A DNA stretch of 64,000 bases from NCBI GenBank assembly GCA_024734555.1, contig JANPWX010000119.1, positions 574,521-638,520 of the forward strand, given 5' to 3'. The DNA comes from Trochalopteron elliotii (Eukaryota > Chordata > Aves > Passeriformes > Leiothrichidae). The first letter of the stretch is position 1. Each line of letters begins with the position of its first letter. The notes beneath the pieces were generated by a model, which was not told where the DNA came from, made no database searches, and worked only from the letters and a program-made list of their open reading frames with translations. Of the stretch, positions 13,126 to 27,000 are shown piece by piece. The position numbers and the translations under genes are program-made.

Positions 13126-14939
13126 CACTAAAACAATACACAGCAGTTCAAAGCTTAGCTGGGTGATGCAAACAACCATTTTTTACACCAAACCTGACTC
13201 ACTTTCCTTGTGAACAGACATAATAACCTTTGCAAAACTCAGTCCTTACCTCCATCTCATTTGAACACTGATAGTCTCTTAGATAAAGCCTCCTTAGATA
13301 AAGTCGTTCTGGAGGGTATCATTCCTTCAGTTAATACCTGTGTACATTGCCCCATCCTAACTTCAGCCAAACAGCCCTTGCCAGCTGCACCTTGTTCACT
13401 GATCAGTGACCTAATCACAACATTGCAGGTGATTTTTAACACAAAAACTGCTTTCCAAGGTGTAAATGCAGGCAGTTCAGTTGCAGAGACTCATAAAGAC
13501 AGCTGAAAAAAAATTTAAAGAACATCCCTGAATATTCTTTTCCTCCAATCTGCAGCATACCAGAAGAATACAAATTGCATTAAGCCATGAGATCAGATAT
13601 CACTTGTGTGTATCCCATGCTATCATCACTTGCACAATCCATTCTCATCTCCCCAGATTCCCCTCAGATTGATTCCTCCCAGCATCACCTCGGGTTCTGC
13701 TGATCCCTGATTGCTGCAGCAGGCATTGCCTGCAGACTGGATTGGCTTCACCTCTCTGAAAGCCAGTGTTCCTCCAGGAGCCAGGTGCAGCCACCCTCTG
13801 TGCCAGCTGGCTTTGAAAGCAGAAAAACAGCCAGTCCAAATCATCAGCAGATTATATCTGGTGCTCTGTCAATAATATTTATACTTCCATACCCTATGGC
13901 CACTCTTAACACCTCATGGCAGACTTCACCCTCTTAATTAATAGTAAAATAAATCACCCACAGGTAGTTGTAGATGTTACTTGACTAATGCCTATTAGAG
14001 GCACTTTGTGTATAGAAGTTACACCTGGAACAAAAAGAAAGGTGGGTTTTCATTAAAAATATACCACCTACTCCCAGCCTACAAACTGATGATACATTGA
14101 TTTACAGCTCAACAGTGCAGTGAGGCCAGGAGACAAATTAATACCAAGTGTAGGTGCTGAGGAGCAGACACACTTTCTGTCAAACTGGACAATGTAATTT
14201 TATACATTAAACATCTGGGGTTTTTATTTTAATCTTGTTGTAACATAGCTATATATAGCAGGAAAAGGGAGTCTTGCTAAAGTAGAACTCTTCCTGAAGT
14301 GACCTAAGATAGACTAAACAGACCATCTGTCTTAGGAATCTGATTTTTAACCAGAAATAAAAAGGAATGTTAGAACCTATGAGTTACAGTTGGCCTTAGT
14401 CCTTTTTTCATAGTGCTCTAACTTTCCCCTGGAAAAATGTAAACAGACTGAAAGAGGGGGAGGGGAAAAAAAAAAAAAAAGGGTTTTCTAAAGTTTTATT
14501 GCCTGGAGGGAAGACAAGGGGGAAAGTCATTTTTCCTCTCAGGGAAGGAGCTACAAAGTCTCTCTGAGCTGTACAAGAAAAGCACATCAGAGCAAATTAC
14601 TGAAGTGCAATACATGAACAAGACTACTGTAACAAAGTGATTGACATCATGTTCAGCTATGCTGCTGCCAGAAATAAACTTATCAAGCCTCAATGATATT
14701 CCTTTGAATATTAAAGGAGATAAACATCCATTGCTCTTTTAGATGAAAATAAAATACCTCAGCAGAAAGCAGCTACAATTGTAATAGAACGTTATTCCCA
14801 AGGACCATGTAAACTTGCACTACAAGGGAATACCCTTTCTGTGAACTCCTCTTGAGCATGGAGAACGTACTTATTTATACTGATTAATCCAATAGTTTCC
14901 TCTCTTTGTTTCAGACTACTAATGAATATCTCTGCTTTA

Positions 14940-15049
14940 AAAAAAAAAACCAACAAACCAACCAACAACTACAGCAGCAACAAAAAAGCCAAAACCAAAC
15001 ACAACAAAAAAGAAACCCACACAACCTAAACAAGCAAAAATCCAAACAT
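14940..15049 (+). repeat. A/C-rich low-complexity tract
   Basis: About 110 nt almost free of G and T, made of AAAC, CAAA and CCAACAAAC-type phrases. Similar strand-asymmetric tracts occur at 11545-11595 and 20587-20625, in the 3' UTR at 40412-40440, and as the complement at 2975-3000, 21190-21240 and 29605-29700. Confidence 0.8.
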
Positions 15050-18000
15050 TGCCAAACTAGCTTTACTTTTGAAGTCAGAGAGTGAAGAGGTGTCTTTTAA
15101 ACCCATAGTCAGACAGACTGGTGGAGGTGTTACCACACATATTGCCAGTGGAGTTGACTCCTTGATTCTTGCAGAACTTTGCCAAATGCCCTGCCAGACA
15201 CCACCATTATGAATGTATGACTAAAGAATTGTAATATCAGATTTTTGTGTCCAGCTTTTTTCAGCAAAAACAACGAAAATCTTATACAAGGAGCTGGATC
15301 CATTCTCAGTTCCATGAGACAATGAAACCAAACTACAGCAGCCATGCAGACAACCCCAGGTTCCACCTGTACCTGCTGCCAGAGCAACAGAAAGGACCAC
15401 AAAGCCCTCCCTGTGCAGCCCTGGTGGCACTGTGACAAAGCCACCATCTCTCACAGAGGTTTTGCCTGCAGGCCCCAAGTGCTGCTGGACACAGCAGTCC
15501 CCAGGTGGGACCAGGGCTCCTTCCAGCCCAGAACACGATGTCTCACAGCAGCAAAACCCCAGACAACAACATTTTTTCAATATTTTTGAAAAGCATTGAC
15601 AGAATTGTCTTGCAGTATAAAGTTGGTTAATACATAAAATAAGTATCTTCAGATCAGAGTAAGGCAGTTTAAATGCTCAAAATACCTTATTAGGATTATG
15701 AGGAAAAACATAATTACCAATTTGCTCCTAATGAAATAGATTTTTGTTTATTGTATAACACTTAAGGCCTAACCTTGTAGCTTTAGTTTGGTAGAATTCC
15801 CATCAAGTGAGGAATTAGTGCTAGACATAAGTCATCACCTGGGAAGAATGCAGGAAATATTTTTCTAATTAAGCCTTACAAGTTTTTTTTGGAGTAGCTG
15901 GCAGGTATCATCAGCTCTGGGGAAGTTAAATGCTTGAGTGTCATCATGGGCTGTGAAAATCACACTGTCAAAATCCTGCAAGGGTCATAGCACTGAAGTA
16001 GGGAAATAGAAATTTAAAATTGATTTACTGTCCCACTCGTAGGTTAGTCTAGGTGGAAGTTCTCAATCTGGAAATGATATTATTTGGGTCTCTGTCTCAC
16101 ATCCTTTACCATATCTTTCATGGTTGCTAAGAAACAGCAGCATTACAGCAGAGTAATCATTCCTACTTCAGTCTAAATTGTGGTTAATGAGCTGATGTGT
16201 GAAGTGGGATCCCTACCATGAGGAGAAAGAGATACCATTTATGTTTAAAAGCACAAACCAACACAACTGACAAGCTGAGGATTTGTTCTCAATCAAAATA
16301 TTCAAATGGTAAAAAAGCTTTGGAAAGTTTACATTTCCTGGAGTGGTTTGTAATACATGGGTAGAATAAGGAATGATGATTAGCTGTGTCCCAAAATCTG
16401 TCCTTTCACAGGCCTTAATGAACATTCTCAGCTTGAGTGTGAAATCCCATGGGTACAAAACCAAAGATGATGTGATTGGATAAATTAAAACAAAAGGAGT
16501 TTGTTTTCTGACATGGATAGTGTATACAGCAGGGCAAGGTTAACAGTTTAGGAGAAGGTGGGAAGTAAAAGATGCTGCTGGGATTTTTTAGAAGATTTGA
16601 CAATATAATTCTATGTGGAAATTATTTGGGACTAAAAATGTTCAGGATACACAAAAATATCTGATAATCGTTGTCTTCTACATTTCTCATTTACCCAAAC
16701 AAGGGTAAACATCATGGTCTTGAACAGAAATAAGTCTTGGCTGTGTCATTTGCCAGGGAATTTTCTAATTAGTGCCTTTGTTGTACATAGCTGTAGTCAA
16801 ACAGTCTTGTCATTTGATTTCCAAACAGGAGTGAAAATTTAGTATTTCATTAGGAAAGAACAATGAACAAGTGCCTGATATTTGAAACTCAGGGCAGATC
16901 TGTCATTATCTTTCTAGAAAATTTGAGGTAGCAGTGATACTGTTTTTTAACTAAGTCAAGTAAGAGAATTTTAAATACCTCAGAAGCTGATTGCTGTGAA
17001 AGCATTTCTTTTTCTTTGTATGATTTTAGATAATATACAGTTTTCTTCAGTTCTGCTTGGAGAGGAAAAGACTATTTTGCTTTAGTGTCTTTTCCTATTT
17101 CTTTTCCAAATATGGATGTTGTGGAGAGACATTTCTAAGACAAGTGCAATGAACTTCTCAGTTCTTACTGAGCAGAGACTCTGACAGACTATCTAGATGC
17201 TGTGTTAGCATTAATAATCATCTCCATCTATGTTCTGTTAGGCAGCCTACATTTCAGTAGTTATTTTTAAGAGCCAAAATGCTTTGTGTGATGGTTTATT
17301 GAGCAGGATATACACTGCAAACAAAAAGATATTTGTGTTCATCATGCTTTGAGAGCTTTCAAATTACAAAAACGTAGAAAATATGTTTTAGATCTTTATA
17401 TGTTAAAAATATGTCTGTCTATTTTTGTGTGTGTTGCTATTTCCAGACTAGGATTGAAAAGTTATTGCTTTGATTGTCTCTAAAGCTTCTATTTTCCTTC
17501 CTCTCCCTGATGGTAGAAAGATTCATACATCTCATACAAAATCAATGTTTATTTCATTTTACTACTGATTGGGATGTCAGAGGGCTTTTAAAATGTATTG
17601 TAAATAAATATTTTTGAGTGAGGCCGCATTGGCTGTGCCCCAGAGGAGAAGTTATGGTAATTTTTGGAGCAGCCCAGTTCTATTTTGGACATGAGCTGAA
17701 CAGCCAGCTGTTGTCACTGGGGCACAAAGAAGTTAAAGCAGGGGTGGATTCAGCCTGACCCAAGAGAGGAGGATCCACTGTGCAGCCAGGAGCACATAAT
17801 GAAATGAATGAACTGAGCAGAACTGGGGGTGGAATTGGGATAAAACTTCCCTTTCTCCCACTCCTTCATCTGTTGATTCCTGCTCAGACTGTGAAATTCA
17901 TGTGGGTAAAAAAGACACCCATAAAGATACACTTCAGGAAAGACCTAAACAATGTATCTTGCTAAGGGCTTGTGTTGTTCTTCAGCAATTTGAAGAGCTC

Positions 18001-21000
18001 TCCAGGGATTCTTTATATATCCTGTTGCCCTCAGATAATCCAGTATTAAGAAAATCTTCAATTCTAGCAGTGAAAGATCGTCTGTGGTGGATCATGTCTG
18101 GTAACAGTTTCACAGAAGCTTGCTGGCTTGTGAAAATACAGTTTTCAGAAGCACAGTGGACATTCCACAGAAATCTGTTTAGGGCCATTTTGTTTGAAGC
18201 ACTTCATTACTCTTCGAATGTCACTGTGAAAACGTAGTGAGGTGTGTAGCTCAGTGGGATGGTGAGTTTTGTTGCCTATTCCCAAATCTAATGCATCATT
18301 TGATTGTAAGGGATGTTACTTGAGGGACTGACAGCCCTACCTGGGCCTAGAAGAGTGGCTTTACATTTTTTAAGTGGGACTAGTCTGTGAGTAAAAATAA
18401 CCACGAGTTGGAGTGGCTCAACTTTAATAAGGACAAACTCATCCACAGTCTTGGGAGTGCTCTTTGGCTGGTGCCTCACAGACCATCTCTCTTCTGGCTT
18501 GCTCCTCAGGACTGCATTCCCCTGGCATGCCTGGTGTTCTGGCTGTGCAATGTAAAAGGAGAGTAGGGATATTCTGCACATGGTCAGGAACCCTACCCAG
18601 GTCACATCACCTGAATTCTGTCAGCAGAAGACATTCTCAGCAAGAACTGCCATTGTGTGGTCTCCTACACAGAGATGGTTGCACCATCAGTGTGGGTGGT
18701 GCTTCTGTGCCCAGAGTACTTGGGGTCCTGAAACCAACCCAAAGAAATCTTTATTGAAAGCAGTAGACAGGTCTGTAAGTGCCAGTCCTTTAATGGCCAG
18801 GCAGCATGGCAGGGCCGTTCCACTCTGTGGGAAGGAGAAGTGTGTGTGTCAAGCCCTGCTCTATGTGCAGGACATCTGCACATTGTTTCTGGGATGCTCT
18901 TGGACAGGCTGATGGAGATGCAGACATGTGACAAGCAGATTTGGCTTCCCAAATCCTCTGACTGAAGCCCCTGTGTGTGGCATGGGCAGCAACAGCCACC
19001 ATTGCAGCATCTGAAGTGTCACAGCAGAAAGGGAGGAGCTGGCAGGACCTACAGACACTGGGCAAGGACTGCATTCCTGCATTCCCACTGGCAGGCTCTG
19101 GCACATCTCTGTGCTCCAGTGTTTCAGCTTTCAAAGGCAGCTTTTGGAAAAAGGCTGTGGAACAGCCACTCAGTTTCCACTTGACAGAAAGCAGCACTTC
19201 AGCCCCACTAACTGTAGATTCTTTTTAGAGAACAACCCTAGAAATGAATCAGTAAAAGGCACAGCACAAAATAGGCTGCTGTTTCAACTGTTTCAACTGC
19301 AGAATGCACTTGTGTTGGGCTATTTCTGTCTTCTTCATCCAAGAATAATTTCCATCATTTTAGATCATTTTTCCAAGTTACACAAGCTGGTTTCATTTTC
19401 CAGCACTAATCAAGGAGAAACCTTTACTTAAATCTTGCAAATGATCATGGGTGAGTAGATGAACCTGTAACAGAGCTAAATAAATATGCCAGACACCCTA
19501 ATGAGTTTGTAATCTACTCCAGAGCTCTGAAAAAAAATAAACAATTCTGATTAGATCTTTGAGTGGCAAACTTCCAATTCCAGCAATAAAGGCAGCCCTA
19601 TGTACTCTGGAGCTGACATATTTCTTCAACACAGAACAAAGTGAACTCTGCAGCAATGATGACTATAGCCAGCTATGGAGAGGAATAAGCACTCAGTAGT
19701 TTACTGCAGTGTTTTCAGTGTTCTATTTAATTTTGCAGATTATGTAACTTTTTTTCAGTTCAGAGTGCTTACAGTGAATTTAGGCTTATAGAGACTTGAC
19801 TAGGTTTTCATAATTACTTTTTTCTCAGACATCTTGGAAAAAGTTCATGAGCTGCCATGGTCTGGGTATATCCTCCAGGTCTACAGTCTGGGACTCAGCC
19901 TAGACATAAAGATGTAACTTTCTATAATATGCTTCACCCAGGAAATAAACCTGTGGAGAATTGGGGGATTTTTTTCTCTATCAAGAGCTGGTACCAGTAT
20001 GATACCACACATGAGTGGTGGTGCATGACCTCCCTGTAAACATCCCAGCTTCAGCCAATGCAAGGAGGAAAGGGGAGTACTTTAGGGCTTAGTGATTTGT
20101 TGTTGTTGTTGTTCAGCATTTTTCTTTTTAATTAATTTGTTCTTTATTTCCCAGCTAATAAATTAGACATTGTGGGCTTTCATCTGTCTCTTTGTCTAAC
20201 CTGCACTGCACAGGCACAGCCATGGCAGTCGATGCTTTCAGCTCTGCACTCTTTGCTCAGGTTTTCTAACACAGTCGTTATCAAAGATTGAGCATTACAA
20301 ATATAAATAAGCCATCAGAAGTTACAAGCTTTGAAGCTTGTGTAACAGCTGGTTCCAAATAAAAGCAAGGACTGAAGCACCAGCAGCAGCAGCAGCACTT
20401 TTATGGACAATAAAAGTCCATACAACTACCTTTCATGTAGTGAGTACCTGCAGAGACTCCTCCTGCTCACCAGCACATGAAAGGAGACCAAAGAGGAGAC
20501 GTGTGAGACTTCATTGCACGAGGTTAATACATTGTCTCTTTGAATCGTGAAAAAACAGAAGCAAGAACACAGGACGCTGAGAAGTTAAAAAAAAAACAAC
20601 AAAAACAAAAACAAAACCACAAACAACTCAGCCTGATTTAATTGGAAAGCATCACTTGGCTGGCTTCTTTAGTATTTGCTGGAAGCCATCCCAACTCTTT
20701 ATATATTTAGAAGTGATACAATTCAGCTCGTAAATAATTTTTTAATAAGCGACAGTGCTCCCAAAGGATGTGATTTAACCCTTCCATGTGCATGAGAAAT
20801 AGGGTTGTTCCTGTCATGCTTCAGACATTTAGAACGTTTTATTGTAACAATAATTTTTCTGTTGCATATTTTAGAAGTAGGATATCATAATAAATGCATT
20901 TGCTGTCCTATAAAATGACAAAGGCTTTAGACAGCAGGTAACAATAACAGCTGAAACAATAATAACATGCTGAAACAATTAGTATTACCAGTCCTATGGT

Positions 21001-24000
21001 GTCATAGAGATGAAATTATCATTAGGGAGATCTACATAAGTGTGTGCAAAATTACATTTGATTAAAAAGCAGTCTGTGTGCTGCAAAAATCTAGTGGTGC
21101 TGTGTTGTCATTGAGAATGAAAAATTTCCTGAAAAAAAAAGAAGTATGTAACATATCTATGCATAAATATATATATACATATACACATTTGCTGGGGGTT
21201 TTGGTTTCTTTTCATGGTTTTGTTTGGGGTTTTTTTCCAAAAAGCCACCGAGTCTACAGGACCAAGGTCAGTATCAGCTCTGTTAGTCTGAAGAGGAGCA
21301 CTGAGCTGGATCCCCTAGTGCATGAGGGAACAATTGACTTTTTCTGCCAAAATTGGGCTGAAAACCTGGGAGATTGACAGGAAATCACGAGGAATTTTAG
21401 AAAAAATACATGCACTTCCAACAGTATTTCAGTCAGCCAACATTTTCTGTCAAAATAGCTTAATAATTCCAGTTTATATGAATGCTAGAGACAGCCCATA
21501 ACTTGTGATTTTCCCTGTTCTGAACTGCTTTAAGTAGATAAAGCCATAGTATTTGTCCTAAGTCTCATTAGATGCAGAGTGGTTATTGTTCTTCAGTCAA
21601 CCTATTAAAAATAAACTTGATGAGGGGAGTGTTCCCTCACTGGGTGTAGAACTGGACCAGTTTGCCAGTGCAGGTGGAACTGTTCTGGTGTTAGAGCAGA
21701 GGATTTAGCTTATTTTAAAGAAAAGCAAACCATTTCAGAGGCTGATTCTGTACCTGGGGACAGAGGATATAGGAAAGACCACAAATTATTTTTGATTCAG
21801 AGGTTATGTTTTTCTATGACTTCAGTGCAAATTTCAGCCACGCTCTGACTCATCTTTGGGATATTATTCAATATAGCTATTAAACATTAGACTGCATGAA
21901 CAGGGTCACCTTAGAACTGGCAAAAATTTAGGGCATATTTGGAAAGACATGAGGAAGGGAGAAAATCAGTATTTTTAATTCAATTTCCCAGTAAGGCCTG
22001 CTCATTTAAGTCAGAACATCATCCCCTATAAAATGACAAAGCTATTTACATTAGTAAGTTTAAGCAGCACTTGGCTGTGAAATCCCTGGCTGTTAAAGAA
22101 GCGTGTTTTCATTAGTTTCAACTGGCTTTGAGTTTAAAAAAAGTAACAAATAGTGCTGAAAATCAGCAAGGTGCCAAGGCTGGCAACAGGGAGTCCCCCT
22201 GAGCCATTCTAATCAGGGTACTGCTGAAAAGCTCTGTTCTTGGAGCTGTGCTCTGGCAATGGAGAATGAAACATCTTTTCATTCACTTCTTCCCACTCCA
22301 GTGGGTTACTCAGGGCTGGCTGAGGAGAAAAGGCTCCTTATGGCAGCTGTTCAAAGGAGAAGGATTTTATATTTTTCACTTATTTTTACATGGGGGTGGC
22401 TTTGCTGGTGTTACCAACCCCTCTCAGTCTTGCCATGGGACCTCAGAAGGGTGACTTTGTGCCACCAATACTTGGAGTGTTCAGTTCATTTCTGCACATC
22501 TCAATTAGGGGAAGCAGAGCCAGCAGCTTTGCTCTCTGAAGAGTAAACTCATTCATGAGAGTGCTGCAATGTGACGTTGCAAACTCTGCAAAGAATCAGG
22601 GGAAACTTTTTGCATGGAATCTTTTAAAGGTCCCACGTAAAGCTTTGAAGAGGAAAGTCCATTTTCCTTGTACAACAAAGTAAAGGGAAAAGATTGCACA
22701 AGCAGGACTGGAAGAACAGAGTGTGATTATAGTTGCCCATATTTAATCAAAATGCATTAACTAGCCTACATGAATAAAAATGACAGCCAAGAAATGACAG
22801 AGAACTAAGAGTTTCAGAGATCTTACAAATCATTAGAGTTGGGTGGAATTAGCCTATTGTATTTCAAAACTCCAGGGGCTTTAAAGCATCCACTGCACAC
22901 ATTTCTCCATTCCTATCTCTGATACTGTTTTGTTTTTTTTCATTTACTGTTTACTGACTTGTGCCTGTGGTCTTTTCACTTCTGAAACAAAGATAATGCC
23001 ATTAAAGTCACTCCTAAATTTGGCCATTGACGTAAATAAATTATATCCCCCTATTCCAGATGATTTCTATTATTTTGTGGTGAGAAAAAGAAAAAAAAGA
23101 GAAATGAGGCAAGAGCAGACACAGTAAGATTTCAGCTTGTTCTCTGAGAAGTTGTCATAGTGAAAAATAAACATAACTAAGAGAAATCAGAAAATAGTCC
23201 TTCTCTTCATTTGCTGATTCAGTCCCCAGTGAGGAGCATGAGAGCCTGAGACAGACATACTCTTTAAATTCAGGACATTAATTCAGACTGGAGCCACTGT
23301 GCAATGCAGGGTTATGCTCTGGTAGCTGTGGGAAATCAGAACAATAACACCAAATATCTGGTACAAAAACACATTCTGAGAAAGGTGCTGAAGTGCACCC
23401 AAAAATACATAATGGTTGATTGGGATTGGTCCCCTTTAAATAATGAGTTCCCCCTAAAAGAATTAGGAAAGAGGAGCTGCTGGAGATTAAGTCAGTTTTG
23501 GGTGAGAAATGGTTGTAGTCAAACCCAAGCACATCATGGAAGAAAGCTCTGTGTCATCATACATGACATCATAATTTTACCTGGCCAGTTTAGACCATTA
23601 TCACTGATATCAGTGAAGACTTTCTTTCATGAAACTCTGAATATGGCAAAAGAATTCTTATCTATGCACAAGAAAGTAGAATGGAGTCCTAAATATTGTT
23701 TATATGCAACCATTGGGATCTCCAGCTATTTCAGAGGCAGATGCCCATACAGCAAATGCTCCTCCACGAGGGAGTATTTTCTCCAACTTTGCGAGGAAAA
23801 AAAATGCAAGTATTTTCTTTAAACATTTTGTTTTATGTAGCTTATCTGAGCTGATGACTTTTTCTTACCACAACATCTTATGGTAAGAAATATTTCAATT
23901 TTTGTAAATTTCTCTTTGGAAAGAAAATGAAGGAAAAAAGCTGTCTCCAAATGCATATAGTTTCATTGATTGTAAAATAAGGACCTTTTATGGGTAAATC

Positions 24001-27000
24001 TAAAATAAGAAAGCAATTAAATTTTATTAGAAGAAACCATTACAGGAATGCCCAAACTAAGACATCCAAGTGTGCACTTTTAGAATATTGAAATGTGCTG
24101 CATTCTTTTTATAGTATTGGACTGAGTTTTATTCTGGAAAAAAGCAGATTGCTGTACCATTGTCAAGCATCTCTAGAATTTTACAAACCATACCCATCAG
24201 ATTGTTGATGAGATTGATCAGGTTCCATTTGACCAGTTCACAAAGCAGTATCATTATTATAACCATCTTAATTAAGAAACTCAGGGGTGCCCTGAATAAA
24301 TCGTGGCAAATCATCACATTTACAGACTTGTGTTCAGAGCATTAATGATCTCACTTAACCAAAAGTCACTGGATACAAATCTCTCTGCAGCTGCTGTCTT
24401 AGGATGGATCCTTTGTGTGAGTTCCAAGAAGAAAATGCATCATCCAGCCACGAGCATGAACATGGGAGCAGAACACACACAATGTGACCTGCTTATTTTT
24501 ACCCCACTCTCCCCATTTGTCAGAAATCTTGCAATCTCCAAGATGCTGCTTGGATTTATAGGCTATCTCTCACTAGATAAGAGACAGAGTTCTGGGACTT
24601 GGAGTTTTATTTCTTTGATCAAAGCAATTTCAGTGTATATTAAAGTCAAATAAATGTCCACTGAAGCAACATTACACTACCACCACTGGGTAATGAGAGC
24701 TCACACAGTGGGGAGTGAGTCTGAGGGGCTCATTGGGGAGCCCATTTGCCATAAGAAAATGCAGTTTTATCACAGACATATTTTGCACTGGTAGTTAAGC
24801 AAGCCGAAAGGGTAAAGCTTCTGCATGTGCTTTCTCAGTATGCATGAGAATATTTGATATTTTGGGGGAAAATATCACAAAGTGGCAAGTGGCAAACCAT
24901 CTTCTGGTTTTAGACTTGGAGAATGGGGAGGTGCTGCTCCTGAAACAAACCAGGAGAGACCAGTGGGCAGGGAGGGACCAAATGCAGATGGGCAAAGGGA
25001 GGCCTGCAGAGCTCCATGCCAAGGGAACCTCAGCAACAGCATCAGGCCCAGAGGAAGAGAAGGGATTGCTGCAAAAAAACCCTATTTGAATAGACTTGGG
25101 TGGGGAAAAGGAAAAAGAAAAAAAAAACTAAAAAAGAAAAGCAGGCCAGCTCTCTTTGGCAGCAAACTCAGCTCACTAAGGTGAGGCCCACTGGGTTAAA
25201 TTGCTGCTCAGTTGTTTGCCAGGGGAAGCTTCAGCTGTACTGAAATGTAGGGTTTAACAGCATGAGACTAGCAGCTCAGATTAGCATTGGTTAAAAGGAA
25301 ATAAGAATAAACAAAAGGGCTCCTCTTCCAGACCTTTCCTGTTGAATATGTAATGTGTGATGTCTCTATGCAGAGGACTGCAAACATTCTCTCTTTTGGT
25401 TTAAAGGATCCTGGGAAACTTCATTAAGTTAATAATGACTGTTAGTAAAAGTTAAACAATTATTTTAAAGTATCATTCAGCTTGATGATAGAGTTAATTG
25501 AAGTGTTCCTGCCAGCAGTTTATTCTCTATGAGCAATACCTACATTCAGATCACAAACACTGGATTACCACTCCAGGCTTCCTGGTGCAAACCCATAGTT
25601 TAATAGTTTTAACCAGAAATAATCTCAAGATGATTTTGGTTTATGTAATAATAGTAATGAATGACACATATCCACTCATTCCTTTCTAAGGCTCCTGTCT
25701 CCATTTAAAAGCATAGAAATGTCTCATTTGATCAAAGGCTCTGTGCTTTCTGCTCATTCCTTGTGTACTCAGATGTGAGTGTCCCTGGGTTGTGCTATGG
25801 TAACAGGAGGAGCACAAACAGGAACTACAGATAGACCTTGGTGCAGGAAAATCCAAACCCTACGAAAGCAGGAGCATGGGAATCTTATTATTTCTCTAGA
25901 CAAGTGTGTGATAGGGGTTGTTAGACCCCCTCACTACAGGGAATTGGACCAGTTATGAGAACTGGGCTCCAAGCAATCTGGCCCATCCCTGCCTGACAAA
26001 GTCCTCTCTGGGGGTTGCCCATCTGCAGCAGTACATGGCAGAAAAGGAATTAATACTTTTCTTTGTTGTATAAAAAGTTGAGTGGGAAACGTAGGATTGG
26101 GCAAAATCCAGTTTTTTCCTACAGGACTGATGAGAGCTGAGCAAGAAGTGGATTTTGTCACATTTCTTCAGGCAGAAAGAGCAGTGTCCTCAGGCAGGAC
26201 TAAGAAATGCAAGATTAATTCTCTAGGAAAGATGGATTTACCAAGTGCTACAAAGCAGCAAGAGGAAAAGTAAGCAGTGTTTTCCCTCAGGTGGCTGCTG
26301 GTCTATCTGAGAAAGTTCCCCAGGGTGTTGAGTCTTTGAATACCATGTCAATTCCAGGAGAGGTAACATAAACTAAACTCACCTTTGGAAACTTTCTAGG
26401 TCAGCCTCAAGAAGCTGCTTGTGCTTAGACTGGCTCCAGAAGGAGAAGTAACAGGCCAGTGCCTCTGCTTCTGCAGCAGGTACCACAGATACTCTAAAAA
26501 TACATGCTGGAGATCAGGAAAGGCCCACATTGACCAAACTCCCTTCACAAGAGTGAGTTGTTTGGTGGGGATGAGTTTCTGCTGGTGAGCACAGCATTCC
26601 CTGGGAGCCCTGGGTCTGGCTGTTGTTCCATCCCCAGCAGCTCTGCTGGCAGCTGGGATGGTGACAGTGTGTGGGCTGTGCTGCATTTCCTTCTCTTAGC
26701 ATCAGCCTGGGCCAGATTCAGTCCTTGTGCAGCCTCTGGAGGGAGGCTGATGTTGCTGCTGCAGTCAGAGGTTATGTTTTGCATCCCCCCAGCTGGATGC
26801 TCTCAGTACATGTGTAGGCATCACCACAAATCAGCTCAGTGTGGGTGTACCCACAGATTTCACAGAACTGAAACCATGAAGGATGGCACATTCTGTTTAT
26901 CTGTGTGTGTTTGTTGTTGAGGCTTGTCCTGTCAGGCTTTTCTGTGGGTAATGCAAAGGCAGTGATTTTTGTTATTTTCCTATGCAAATTCAATGCTGAC

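Noticed and set aside
18240..18300. tRNA-like start (GTGTAGCTCAGTGGGATGG) resembling an A box
   Set aside because: No B box (GGTTCGAAT type) within the expected distance and no cloverleaf pairing, so neither a tRNA gene nor a clear tRNA-derived SINE.
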